Assembly: GCF_001885765.1 (NCBI RefSeq)
Contig: NZ_JXKD01000003.1
Location: 124,001-188,000 of the forward strand
Reading direction: 5' to 3'
From: Enterococcus aquimarinus
GTDB taxonomy: Bacteria > Bacillota > Bacilli > Lactobacillales > Enterococcaceae
Length of the DNA: 64,000 bases
The first letter of the stretch is position 1. Each line of letters starts with the position of its first letter. The notes beneath the pieces are model-generated. The model saw only the letters and a list, made by a program, of their open reading frames with translations. It did not search any database and was not told the DNA's origin. Positions 45,440-53,657 of this stretch are shown one piece after another. The position numbers and the translations under genes were made by a program.

Positions 45440-45488
45440 AATAGCCTTCGCTAACTACTTGCCGCAATGAGGCAAAACGAAGGCTGTT
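45440..45488 (-). terminator. Terminator of degV
   Basis: AGCCTTCG pairs with CGAAGGCT, with a second inner stem TTGCC/GGCAA. U-rich sequence follows on the minus-strand transcript. Confidence 0.75.
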
Positions 45489-45503
45489 GATTGTTGCTTT
45501 TAA

Positions 45504-46361
45504 CTAGCGAATGACTTGAATCCCCATTCCTAACAAGCCTGGACCCGTATGGACCACTAAAGCGGGAGAGATCGTACCAAATAAAATTTCTTTGGCATTT
45601 GGGAATTTTGCCTCTAATTTCGCTTTTAACTCTAACGCTTCAGGCATTGCATCGCCTTGAGCCACCGCTAAGCGAAAATCTTGATGATTGCCGACAAACT
45701 CTTCGACAATTTCGACCAGCTTATCAATGCTGCGTTTGCGTCCTCTTGATTTTGCAACGGTATAATAGACCCCGTCCTCATTACAAGAAATAGTTGGATT
45801 TAATTTTAGAGCCGTACCAATCAGCGAAGAAACTAATCCAATTCGTCCACCTTTTTGTAAGTATTCTAAAGTAGCAACATTAAATAAGACTTTATTTTGT
45901 TTAGTTTCTTTTTCGAGTTGCGCAATGAGTGGTTGCCATGCTGTGTCGGCCGCAATTAATTCTGCTGCCCGAATGGCTTGCAAACCCGCCCCAATCCCAA
46001 TACTTTTCGTATCAAGAACATACACGTCGATTTCTGACTCTGCCTCACCTAATAAACGCATCACATTATACGTCCCACTAAGTCCACTAGAGATGGTCAC
46101 AATTAAGACTTTTTCAAACCCATCAGCTTTAATTTGATCAATCGTTTTTTGAATCGTTTGACCATCTGGCAGCGACGTGCTCGGAATTTCTTCTGAAAAA
46201 CGTTGATACACTTCTTCCGGCGTAATATCGATTTTATCGGTGTACGTCCGATTCTTATAAATAATTTGTAAGGGCACCATATAAATGCCATACGTGTCAA
46301 TCACGTCTTGTGGGACATCGGTACCTGAATCCACTAATAAAGCAATTTTTTCTTTATTCAT
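45504..46361 (-). CDS. DegV family fatty-acid-binding protein
   Basis: A 285-residue protein of the DegV/FakB family. Typical are the start IALLVDSGTDVP, the SGLSGTYNVMR segment, and the GRIG in EYLQKGGRIG. FakB proteins present fatty acids to the kinase FakA for membrane lipid synthesis; FakA is not in this window. It overlaps the DUF1836 gene by eight bases, so it is the second gene of a two-gene operon. Confidence 0.88.
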   Translation of the reverse strand: MNKEKIALLVDSGTDVPQDVIDTYGIYMVPLQIIYKNRTYTDKIDITPEEVYQRFSEEIPSTSLPDGQTIQKTIDQIKADGFEKVLIVTISSGLSGTYNVMRLLGEAESEIDVYVLDTKSIGIGAGLQAIRAAELIAADTAWQPLIAQLEKETKQNKVLFNVATLEYLQKGGRIGLVSSLIGTALKLNPTISCNEDGVYYTVAKSRGRKRSIDKLVEIVEEFVGNHQDFRLAVAQGDAMPEALELKAKLEAKFPNAKEILFGTISPALVVHTGPGLLGMGIQVIR

Positions 46362-46917
46362 TTTCTATTCCTTCTTTCAAATAACTTGTTTGGAGTGCAA
46401 TAACTTTTTCTGCCAATAATTTATTGGCGAAAGCCTTTGAGGCACTATAAGCTGCTAAAAATTGAATTTCATCGTTTTCTGATTGATCATTTCTCTTTTT
46501 GTGCCCCGTCGCTTGGGCACAAACCTGTTGAATCGCGGCCTCCTGTATTTCACAATAAAGATTGTACGCTTGTCGAATGCCAATCATTTTTCCTTGAAAT
46601 AATATCCCTTGCTTGACTTCATTAATTGTCAATACTTGCTTTAATAAGGTAATCGCAATCAAAAAGGCAACATGTTTACGCGTATATCTTTTTTTCTTCG
46701 GCGGAGGAATCATCCCATTTTTCACATAATTATTCACCATTGAAGCCGTTAATAATGTATGTTTATCTGAATGGATGACTGGCGATAAATAGTGATCGAC
46801 TAGGGTAATAACTTGATCCATATACAAGTCAAGTTCAGGTAGTTCTTCCCAACGTGGCAAGTGAAATGACCACAACGATTCTCCCCAAGCTGACATCTTA
46901 TGTTCTAATTCTTCCAA
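46354..46917 (-). CDS. DUF1836 family protein (YkrK-like)
   Basis: A 187-residue protein of the DUF1836 family. The middle has a MerR-like helix-turn-helix pattern: LTASMVNNYVKNGMIPPPKKKRY with the following basic stretch RYTRKHVAFLIAI. It may be a DNA-binding regulator, and the gene is often next to degV, as here. The start codon is TTG at 46917, with GAAGGGG six bases ahead. Its target is unknown; the palindrome just upstream at 46964-46984 is a candidate site. Confidence 0.75.
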   Translation of the reverse strand: MEELEHKMSAWGESLWSFHLPRWEELPELDLYMDQVITLVDHYLSPVIHSDKHTLLTASMVNNYVKNGMIPPPKKKRYTRKHVAFLIAITLLKQVLTINEVKQGILFQGKMIGIRQAYNLYCEIQEAAIQQVCAQATGHKKRNDQSENDEIQFLAAYSASKAFANKLLAEKVIALQTSYLKEGIENE

Positions 46918-46963
46918 TAAAAACCCCTTCTTTTATCATTCATTCGATTTTAATAAACTGATA

Positions 46964-46984
46964 ATCTAGTTTTTAAAACTAGAT
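46964..46984. promoter_or_regulatory. 21-bp palindrome upstream of the DUF1836-degV operon
   Basis: ATCTAGTTTT-T-AAAACTAGAT is a perfect 10-bp inverted repeat with a one-base centre. It lies about 45 bases before the TTG start and would overlap the promoter. Confidence 0.5.
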
Positions 46985-47199
46985 ATATCTTACCATAAAT
47001 TGCTTCGTTTGAACATCAAAACAACACGATTTTAAATAAACGATTTATGCCACATTTGACTCTTGCCTGACGAAAATCCAGCCAACTTTTCAACTGATTT
47101 TTTTTGATTTCTCCAAGTTGTTCTGGAAGATGACCTTTCTTTCGCTGCGTAAGTACGATAAAATAAGAAAATCAAGGAAAGAATTAAAGGAGTGATACT

Positions 47200-47544
47200 A
47201 TGCAACGTTCCCATTTCGATGGCGGCCTATTCAGTTACTTTGGCCATTCATTACTAGCGGGACTGATGATTTTATTTTCGGGCGGATTATTGACCCCTTG
47301 GGCAATTGTTTTGATGCATCGATGGAAAACCAGACACACGGTTATTGATGGTTATCGCCTGGAGTTTTACGGTACCGGGATTGGGTTGTTTGGGCAATGG
47401 ATAAAATGGGTACTCTTGACCATTATCACACTTGGAATTTATGGATTCTGGTTACATCTCAAACTGGAACAATGGAAAGTCAAATACACCACTGTTGGGG
47501 AAGTCGTCTACGCTACAAAGATTGAAGAGGAACTCGATTTTTAA
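47200..47544 (+). CDS. Small membrane protein, DUF898-like
   Basis: A 114-residue protein with two to three hydrophobic segments. The sequence FDGGLFSYFGHSLLAG, TPWAIVLMHRW and LEFYGTG followed by LGIYGFWL resembles the repeat unit of the DUF898 (YjgN) family, but at much shorter length. It is probably a one-unit member. Function is unknown. AAAGGAG lies before the ATG. It is a single gene between the degV operon and tRNA-Lys. Confidence 0.7.
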   Translation: MQRSHFDGGLFSYFGHSLLAGLMILFSGGLLTPWAIVLMHRWKTRHTVIDGYRLEFYGTGIGLFGQWIKWVLLTIITLGIYGFWLHLKLEQWKVKYTTVGEVVYATKIEEELDF

Positions 47545-47581
47545 TATTTTACAAGGAGCCACAATAGTAGTCATTTCTGAC

Positions 47582-47635
47582 TAAAAAAAAGACGCTTCTG
47601 GTGATTGCCCTTAGAGGCAGTCGCCAGAAGCGTCT
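47582..47635 (-). terminator. Terminator of tRNA-Lys
   Basis: AGACGCTTCTGGTGATTGCC pairs with GGCAGTCGCCAGAAGCGTCT over 20 positions with two wobbles and a 6-base loop. The minus-strand transcript continues with eight U. Confidence 0.85.
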
Positions 47636-47719
47636 GAATGTAAAAAAATGAAGCCGCGAGAATCGTTTTCAAAATGCTTGCGCACCAACAATTCTCCGGC
47701 TCCGTGGGTTTGGCACCCA

Positions 47720-47792
47720 TGGGGCGTGAGGGATTCGAACCCGCGACCCATTGATTAAGAGTCAATTGCTCTACCAACTGAGCTAACGCCCC
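47720..47792 (-). tRNA. tRNA-Lys (anticodon CTT)
   Basis: On the minus strand GGGGCGTTAGCTCAGTTGG starts the tRNA, the acceptor GGGGCGT pairs with ACGCCCC, the anticodon arm ATTGA-CTCTTAA-TCAAT gives CTT (Lys, AAG), and the T arm has GTTCGAATC. The CCA end is not encoded. A strong terminator lies about 85 bases downstream. Confidence 0.95.
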
Positions 47793-47977
47793 GCTAAACT
47801 ACTCTAATAGAATAGCACTCTCATTTGAAAAATGCAACGCTTTTTGTGCGTATCGTTTTACCTGATTGTCTAATGATTTTCTTCACAAGTTTATTTTTTT
47901 TCGACTAATTTCTCGTCTTTTGGGTGCTTAAAAGGCTCATGAATCATAGGTTCTATGAACAAAAAACTTTTAAAAAA

Positions 47978-48024
47978 CCACAACAATTAGCGTCTCCCTT
48001 CTTCACAAACACAATATATAGTGT
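47978..48024. promoter_or_regulatory. Tandem NrdR boxes ahead of nrdH
   Basis: ACACAATATATAGTGT at 48009-48024 fits the NrdR consensus acaCwAtATaTwGtgt at every position. A weaker copy CCACAACAATTAGCGT is at 47978-47993 (11 of 16 identical), starting exactly 31 bases earlier, the three-turn spacing typical of NrdR sites. They lie ahead of the promoter of nrdHEF. Confidence 0.8.
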
Positions 48025-48031
48025 TTTTCCA

Positions 48032-48059
48032 TTGACTTCCTACTAAATAAAGCTATACT
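48032..48059 (+). promoter_or_regulatory. Promoter of nrdHEF
   Basis: TTGACT, 16 bases, then TATACT. The NrdR boxes lie just upstream, so NrdR would block polymerase from above. Confidence 0.7.
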
Positions 48060-48105
48060 ATTATTTATAAGATTTAACAGTCAATGATTTCAAGGAGGAA
48101 CAAAA

Positions 48106-48330
48106 ATGAATATTAAATTATTTTCAAAAAACAACTGTATGCAATGCAACATGGCAAAGCGTTTCTTAACCGATAACCATATTTCTTTTGAAGAAATTAA
48201 CTTAGATAACGAACCTACCGCAATCGATTGGTTAAAAGAGCAAGGATTCCAAAGTGTTCCTGTAGTTACGAGTGAAGCGAAAACGATCGTTGGTTTCCGC
48301 CCTGATTTATTACGCCAATTAGCTTCTTAA
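48106..48330 (+). CDS. nrdH: Glutaredoxin-like protein NrdH
   Basis: A 74-residue redox protein with a thioredoxin fold. The active-site CMQC (Cys11 and Cys14) is the NrdH form, and VPVV holds the cis-Pro. It supplies electrons to the class Ib ribonucleotide reductase encoded next door, taken from thioredoxin reductase. AAGGAGG precedes the ATG. It is the first gene of the NrdR-controlled cluster. Confidence 0.93.
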   Translation: MNIKLFSKNNCMQCNMAKRFLTDNHISFEEINLDNEPTAIDWLKEQGFQSVPVVTSEAKTIVGFRPDLLRQLAS

Positions 48331-48453
48331 GATAGTCGAGCTGAAAAGTTCTTTTAAAATGTCACTAGATGTTGGATTTGTCTGTCGTAAGACTTCAAAT
48401 CCTTCTTTTTATGCTCAGACCCACCCATTAATTAGAAAAGGTTGTGTACAAAG

Positions 48454-50613
48454 ATGAGTCTTAAATCCATAAAAGATGTCACCTATTTTAAATTGAATAA
48501 TGAAATTAATCGTCCTGTAAATGGACAGATTCCGTTACATAAAGATAAAGAAGCACTTGAAGCATTCTTTGCCGAAAATGTACGACCAAATACCAAAACG
48601 TTTGATTCAATTGAGGATAAAATCAATTACCTTATCGAAGAAGATTATTTAGAAGCAGAATTTATCGCTAAGTATTCGATGACGTTTATTGAGTCCCTTT
48701 ATACATTTTTAGCTGAACAAAACTTCCGCTTCCAGTCATTTATGGCTGCTTACAAATTCTACGGTCAATATGCGTTAAAAACCAATGACGGTGAATCCTA
48801 CTTAGAGACTTATGAAGACCGGGTAGCTTTTAATGCCCTTTACTTTGCAGATGGCGACGAAGAATTAGCACTAACGTTAGCGGATGAGATGATTCATCAA
48901 CGCTACCAACCAGCAACACCCTCTTTCTTAAATGCAGGACGCAAACGTCGTGGCGAATTGGTTTCTTGTTTCTTAATTCAATTAACGGATGATATGAACT
49001 CTATCGGTCGTGGCATTAACTCTGCCTTACAATTGTCTCGAATTGGGGGCGGTGTAGGGATTACACTTTCAAACTTGCGTGAAGCAGGCGCGCCAATTAA
49101 AGGCTATGCGGGTGCCGCGAGTGGTGTGATGCCCGTCATGAAATTATTTGAAGACAGCTTTAGTTATTCCAATCAATTAGGTCAACGTCAAGGAGCCGGT
49201 GTCGTCTATTTGAACGTTTTCCATCCAGATATCATCTCTTTCTTATCAGCGAAAAAAGAAAATGCGGATGAAAAAATGCGCGTGAAGACTCTTTCTCTTG
49301 GTGTCATTGTGCCAGACAAATTCTATGAACTAGCTCGTAAAAATGAAGTGATGTATTTATTCAGTCCTTATAGTGTTGAAAAAGAATATGGCGTACCTTT
49401 TTCTTATGTTGATATCACCAAAGAGTATGACAACCTTGTTAACAACCCTCGGATTACCAAAACGAAAATCAATGCGCGTGAGTTAGAAGATGAGATTTCA
49501 AAATTACAACAAGAATCTGGCTATCCATATATTATTAACATCGATACCGCTAACCGTGCGAATCCAGTTGCTGGCAAAATTATCATGAGTAATCTCTGTT
49601 CTGAAATTCTTCAAGTTCAAGAACCTTCGTTAGTCAACGATATTCAAGAGTTTGAAGTGATGGGAACAGATATTAGCTGTAACCTTGGTTCAACGAATAT
49701 CGTAAACTTAATGGAAAGTCCTGACTTTGGTCGTTCCGTGCGTGCGATGACCCGTGCGTTGACGTTTGTAACAGATGCTTCTGATATTGACGTGGTCCCG
49801 TCTATTCAACACGGAAATAAAATCAATCATACAATTGGTTTAGGCGCGATGGGCTTACACACCTACTTTGCGAAAAATCAAATGGAATATGGCTCACCAG
49901 AATCAATTGAGTTTACCGATATTTACTTTATGCTCTTAAATTACTGGACTTTAATGGAAAGTCATCAAATCGCGAAAGAAAAACAAATGACATTCCATAA
50001 CTTTGAACAATCTAGTTATGCTGATGGTTCTTACTTCACCGATTACATCAATGCTGACTATACACCAACTTTTGAAAAAGTTGCAAAATTGTTTGAAGGA
50101 GTTACCATTCCCTCAAAAGAAGACTGGGCAGCCTTAGCAGCAAACGTGAAAGTCGATGGTCTTTACCACCAAAATCGCTTAGCGGTTGCACCAAACGGTT
50201 CTATTTCGTATATTAATGATACAAGTGCAAGTTTACATCCGATTACACGTTTAATTGAAGAACGTCAAGAAAAGAAAATCGGGAAAATTTACTATCCAGC
50301 GGCTTATTTATCCAATGAGACAATCAACTACTATAAATCAGCCTATGATATGGATATGCGCAAAGTCATTGATGTGTATGCGACTGCGCAAAAACACATT
50401 GATCAAGGAATGAGTATGACGTTATTTATGCGTTCTGAAATTCCAGAAGGTCTTTATGAATGGAAAACGACATCCAAACAAACGACAAGAGATTTAAATA
50501 TCTTACGTCACTACGCCTTCAATAAAGGAATTAAATCCATTTATTATATTCGCACATTCACAGATGATGCGGAAGAAATCGGTAGTAACCAATGTGAGAG
50601 TTGTGTCATTTAA
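48454..50613 (+). CDS. nrdE: Class Ib ribonucleoside-diphosphate reductase, alpha subunit
   Basis: A 719-residue catalytic subunit that reduces ribonucleoside diphosphates. It has the RNR barrel with active-site Cys segments (LVSCFLIQL and ISCNLGSTNI), radical-path residues near ATPSFLNAGR, and ends with CESCVI, the redox-active Cys pair that is recharged by NrdH. The N-terminal ATP-cone that regulates class Ia enzymes is absent, as expected of class Ib. The ATG at 48454 lacks a close strong ribosome site; AAAAGG is 12 bases off. The in-frame TTG upstream is not preferred. Confidence 0.94.
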   Translation: MSLKSIKDVTYFKLNNEINRPVNGQIPLHKDKEALEAFFAENVRPNTKTFDSIEDKINYLIEEDYLEAEFIAKYSMTFIESLYTFLAEQNFRFQSFMAAYKFYGQYALKTNDGESYLETYEDRVAFNALYFADGDEELALTLADEMIHQRYQPATPSFLNAGRKRRGELVSCFLIQLTDDMNSIGRGINSALQLSRIGGGVGITLSNLREAGAPIKGYAGAASGVMPVMKLFEDSFSYSNQLGQRQGAGVVYLNVFHPDIISFLSAKKENADEKMRVKTLSLGVIVPDKFYELARKNEVMYLFSPYSVEKEYGVPFSYVDITKEYDNLVNNPRITKTKINARELEDEISKLQQESGYPYIINIDTANRANPVAGKIIMSNLCSEILQVQEPSLVNDIQEFEVMGTDISCNLGSTNIVNLMESPDFGRSVRAMTRALTFVTDASDIDVVPSIQHGNKINHTIGLGAMGLHTYFAKNQMEYGSPESIEFTDIYFMLLNYWTLMESHQIAKEKQMTFHNFEQSSYADGSYFTDYINADYTPTFEKVAKLFEGVTIPSKEDWAALAANVKVDGLYHQNRLAVAPNGSISYINDTSASLHPITRLIEERQEKKIGKIYYPAAYLSNETINYYKSAYDMDMRKVIDVYATAQKHIDQGMSMTLFMRSEIPEGLYEWKTTSKQTTRDLNILRHYAFNKGIKSIYYIRTFTDDAEEIGSNQCESCVI

Positions 50614-50637
50614 CCGCTAAAAAGACACGGCAACTTT

Positions 50638-50669
50638 GAAGCTAGCGGGTTTTCCCTAGCTTCTTTTTT
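50638..50669 (+). terminator. Terminator-like hairpin between nrdE and nrdF
   Basis: GAAGCTAG and CTAGCTTC pair around CGGGTTTTCC, followed by six T. It lies 24 bases behind the nrdE stop and about 28 bases before nrdF, so part of the transcripts would end before nrdF. Confidence 0.65.
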
Positions 50670-50696
50670 ATTTCAAATTAAAGGAGGCCACCTTCC

Positions 50697-51662
50697 ATGG
50701 CAAAGACGTATTACGCAGCAATTAACTGGAACGAAATTGAAGATATTATTGATAAATCTACTTGGGAAAAACTAACGGAACAATTTTGGTTAGATACCCG
50801 TATCCCACTTTCCAACGATTTGGATGATTGGCGTAGTTTATCGGATGCGGAAAAAGAAATGGTCAGTCACGTGCTTGGTGGCTTGACGCTCCTTGATACC
50901 GTCCAATCAGAAAGTGGAATGGCTCAATTAAAAGATGCGGTTCGCACACCACATGAAGAAGCGGTATTAAATAATATTGCTTTTATGGAATCCGTCCATG
51001 CGAAAAGTTATTCTTCCATTTTTAGTACCTTAAACACGAAAGCCGAAATCGAAAAAATCTTTGAATGGGTCGATACGAATCCTTACTTACAAAAAAAGGC
51101 TGAAATTATCAATGAAGTTTATAAAAATGGCTCAGATTTACAAAAGAAAGTCGCCAGCGTCTATTTAGAAACGTTCCTTTTCTACTCTGGGTTCTACACC
51201 CCTCTACATTATTTAGGGAACAATAAATTACCCAACGTAGCCGAAATTATCAAATTAATTATTCGTGATGAGTCCGTTCACGGTACTTATATTGGCTACA
51301 AATTCCAATTAGGGTTCAATGAATTACCAGAAACGGAACAAGAATCACTGAAAGAATGGTTATATAACTTACTCTTTGAACTCTATGAAAACGAAGAAAA
51401 ATATACCGCAGAACTTTATGATCATATTGGTTGGACGGAAGAAGTCAATACCTTCTTACGTTACAACGCGAATAAAGCACTCATGAACCTTGGACAAGAT
51501 CCGTTATTCCCGGATACTGCCGATGATGTGAACCCGATTGTGATGAACGGTATTTCAACCGGTACGAGCAACCACGACTTCTTCTCGCAAGTAGGTAATG
51601 GTTATTTACTAGGAACCGTTGAAGCGATGCAAGATTCCGACTACCTCATTGGGCTTGATTAA
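50697..51662 (+). CDS. nrdF: Class Ib ribonucleoside-diphosphate reductase, beta subunit
   Basis: A 321-residue radical-harbouring subunit. The di-metal ligands are in the sequence ESVHAKSYS and in RDESVHGTYIGY, with a further Glu in the first helix. It forms a Mn or Fe cofactor and a Tyr radical. Class Ib subunits with Mn need the flavodoxin NrdI, whose gene is not found between nrdH and nrdF. GGAGG precedes the ATG. A terminator follows. Confidence 0.94.
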   Translation: MAKTYYAAINWNEIEDIIDKSTWEKLTEQFWLDTRIPLSNDLDDWRSLSDAEKEMVSHVLGGLTLLDTVQSESGMAQLKDAVRTPHEEAVLNNIAFMESVHAKSYSSIFSTLNTKAEIEKIFEWVDTNPYLQKKAEIINEVYKNGSDLQKKVASVYLETFLFYSGFYTPLHYLGNNKLPNVAEIIKLIIRDESVHGTYIGYKFQLGFNELPETEQESLKEWLYNLLFELYENEEKYTAELYDHIGWTEEVNTFLRYNANKALMNLGQDPLFPDTADDVNPIVMNGISTGTSNHDFFSQVGNGYLLGTVEAMQDSDYLIGLD

Positions 51663-51680
51663 TTAACTATTTAAATAAAC

Positions 51681-51716
51681 AAAAAGTCGATTTGCTCTTG
51701 AGCAGATCGACTTTTT
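51681..51716. terminator. Bidirectional terminator behind nrdF
   Basis: AAAAAGTCGATTTGCTC pairs with GAGCAGATCGACTTTTT (one mismatch) around TT. It serves nrdF and the convergent aldo/keto reductase gene. Confidence 0.85.
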
Positions 51717-51717
51717 G

Positions 51718-52698
51718 TTAGCGCGCACCAACCACTTGATGAGGCAAATACGGCTCTTCTAAGAATGCTACTTGTTCTGGTGTTAATGTCACATCAATTG
51801 CAGGTAACGCATCCAGTAAATGACTTTCCTTCGTTGCGCCAATAATTGGGACCGTGACTACTTCTTTTTGCATTAACCAAGCCAGTGCAACTTGTGCCCG
51901 TTTCACGTCCAGTTCTTCAGCTACTTGCGCCACACGTTCAACAATGACACGATCTTGATCCATCGTTTGATCATATTTCATTTTGGATGTTTGATCGGTT
52001 AATGAACGCTTCGTATCTCCGGTCCAATCGCGAGTCAGCCGACCAGAAGCTAACGGACTGTATGGGGTTATCGCAATTTTTTGATCCTCACAAAAAGGAA
52101 TCATTTCTCTTTCTTCTTCACGGTATAACAGATTCAAATGGTTTTGCATGGAGACAAACTTTGTCCAACCATGTTTTTCCGCAATAAATTGCGCTTTGGC
52201 AAACTGCCACGTATACATCGCTGAAGCACCTAGATAACGAACTTTACCTGCTTTGACGAGATCATGTAGTGCTTCCATCGTTTCTTCAATTGGAGTCTGA
52301 TAATCCCAACGATGAATAATATACAAATCAATATAATCCATTCCTAAACGTTTTAAACTTTCTTCTACTTGGAAAAAGATTTCTTTTCTTGAAAGGCCGC
52401 CACTATTAGGGGCTTTTTTCATCGGCATATATAGCTTTGTTGCCACCACTAGTTCTTCTCGTTTGCCAAAATCACGTAAGGCTTCCCCCAAGACTTCTTC
52501 ACTACGCCCGAGCGAGTAAATATTGGCGGTATCAAAGAAGTTAATCCCAAGATCTAACGCTTTTTTGATCACCGGACGACTTTCTTCTTCTTCTAAAATC
52601 CAGTTATGAATCCAATTAGTTGGACTTCCAAATCCCATCGCACCCAGACATAGAGGTGAGACATCCAGACCCGTATTGCCTAATTTGATATATTCCAT
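51718..52698 (-). CDS. Aldo/keto reductase
   Basis: A 326-residue NADPH-dependent TIM-barrel oxidoreductase. The catalytic tetrad can be placed: Asp in INFFDTANIYS, Tyr in the same segment, Lys in VVATKLY and His in YIIHRWD. It starts EYIKLGNTGLDVSPLCLGAM. Members reduce aldehydes and ketones; the substrate is not readable. GGAGG precedes the ATG. It is a single gene that shares its terminator with nrdF. Confidence 0.88.
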   Translation of the reverse strand: MEYIKLGNTGLDVSPLCLGAMGFGSPTNWIHNWILEEEESRPVIKKALDLGINFFDTANIYSLGRSEEVLGEALRDFGKREELVVATKLYMPMKKAPNSGGLSRKEIFFQVEESLKRLGMDYIDLYIIHRWDYQTPIEETMEALHDLVKAGKVRYLGASAMYTWQFAKAQFIAEKHGWTKFVSMQNHLNLLYREEEREMIPFCEDQKIAITPYSPLASGRLTRDWTGDTKRSLTDQTSKMKYDQTMDQDRVIVERVAQVAEELDVKRAQVALAWLMQKEVVTVPIIGATKESHLLDALPAIDVTLTPEQVAFLEEPYLPHQVVGAR

Positions 52699-52917
52699 AA
52701 AAATCCTCCTTTAAAATCATTGCTCTTGTTATTGTATCAAAGAAATCAAATCGTGCACGAAAAGAAGATTCGCATTCCCCTTAAAATGAGGCCATGCATG
52801 CCACTTTTCTTTAATCTTTTACTCATTTTAACACAAATAAATGCCTTGTTTTGTCATTTGATAAAATAACAAAAAGGACATTTCTATTTATTGTTTATTT
52901 TTAAAAGAAGCATTCCA

Positions 52918-53190
52918 TTAATATAAGCGTGTCCCTTTTTCTAATAAACTTTCTAATGTGGCGATATCTGATTCAGAGTAGAGATTGTAGCGACTCTTTT
53001 TAGCTTCAATCATCATCAACGCAAAGACCTTTTTGTCTTTGTCTATTGAATCGTCAAAACTATCGTATGAAATACGAGGATACTGGAGACGTAAATCTTG
53101 AAGCAATTCTTCCCGACTTTCATACATTTTAACGTACTCAAATTTTCCACTCTCATGTAATTCGGAAACGACTTCTTTAAATCTTTTCAT
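52918..53190 (-). CDS. Small hypothetical protein
   Basis: A 90-residue soluble protein, mostly helical and charged, with no motif I recognise. The run SFDDSIDKDKKVFALMMIEAKKSRYNLYSE (in shorter parts) suggests two helices with a turn. AAGGTGGG lies before the ATG at 53190. It is a single gene; nothing else is visible in the gap to 52698, apart from AT-rich sequence. Confidence 0.5.
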   Translation of the reverse strand: MKRFKEVVSELHESGKFEYVKMYESREELLQDLRLQYPRISYDSFDDSIDKDKKVFALMMIEAKKSRYNLYSESDIATLESLLEKGTRLY

Positions 53191-53428
53191 TCGTAATCCC
53201 ACCTTCTTTTGCTTAACTCATTCAATGAGCGAGAATAATCTCTTTGCCCATCTTCTATTCTAACACAAAGAAAAAAAGGTCTCTCTCTTATCCATAAAAT
53301 AACATTTTCTTCAAATCTATTCGCGATCTTTTTTTATTTCTTCATTTCTTTTTAATTTTTATGCTTTACAACAGACGTTATCTATAGTAAATTGAAGCTA
53401 TCAAAAAAATTAGGAAGGAGTGTTCATC

Positions 53429-53512
53429 ATGAAATTACTTTTCATTCGCACAGCTACATTACCACCATTTCATATGAATCATCGAACTCCTTTACAATTA
53501 GGTAACCTTTAG
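53429..53512 (+). CDS. Leader peptide ORF of the ABC exporter operon
   Basis: A 27-codon open frame too short for standard gene calling. AAGGAG is eight bases before the ATG. The peptide begins MKLLFIRTATLPPF, continues with HMNHRTPLQ and ends LGNL before TAG. It contains a Pro-Pro pair and a second Pro downstream. It precedes a Rho-independent terminator and the start of a two-gene ABC exporter, and its last codons can pair with the terminator stem. By analogy with BmrB of B. subtilis, translation of the peptide would decide transcription of the exporter. The analogy is mine; the peptide sequence is not one I know. Confidence 0.65.
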   Translation: MKLLFIRTATLPPFHMNHRTPLQLGNL

Positions 53513-53606
53513 GGGAAGTAGACTCTTTTCGTCTATTTCGCTCATATAAGTAAACGTTTATGCCTAGTATTGTTCAGTCGGCCGATGAATAATACTAGGC
53601 TTTTTT
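53494..53606 (+). promoter_or_regulatory. Transcription attenuator with alternative pairing ahead of the ABC exporter
   Basis: The terminator stem GCCTAGTATTGTTCA pairs with TGAATAATACTAGGC (one mismatch), followed by six T (53562-53606). The competing segment ACAATTAGG (53494-53502, inside the leader peptide) can pair with CCTA...ATTGT at 53563-53573, with a two-base bulge. This would break the terminator. A separate small hairpin GAAGTAGAC/GTCTATTTC (53515-53539) lies between. The pairings were found by eye. Confidence 0.6.
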
Positions 53607-53657
53607 GTGTACTTTTTTATCTATTTTTTGAAAATATTAGAAAACGAGGAATCATTT

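Noticed and set aside
53203-53428. Searched for a consensus promoter ahead of the leader peptide
   Set aside because: TTTACA at 53365-53370 with TAAATT 17 bases later is possible, but the -10 is weak and other pairings are equally likely, so no promoter is listed.
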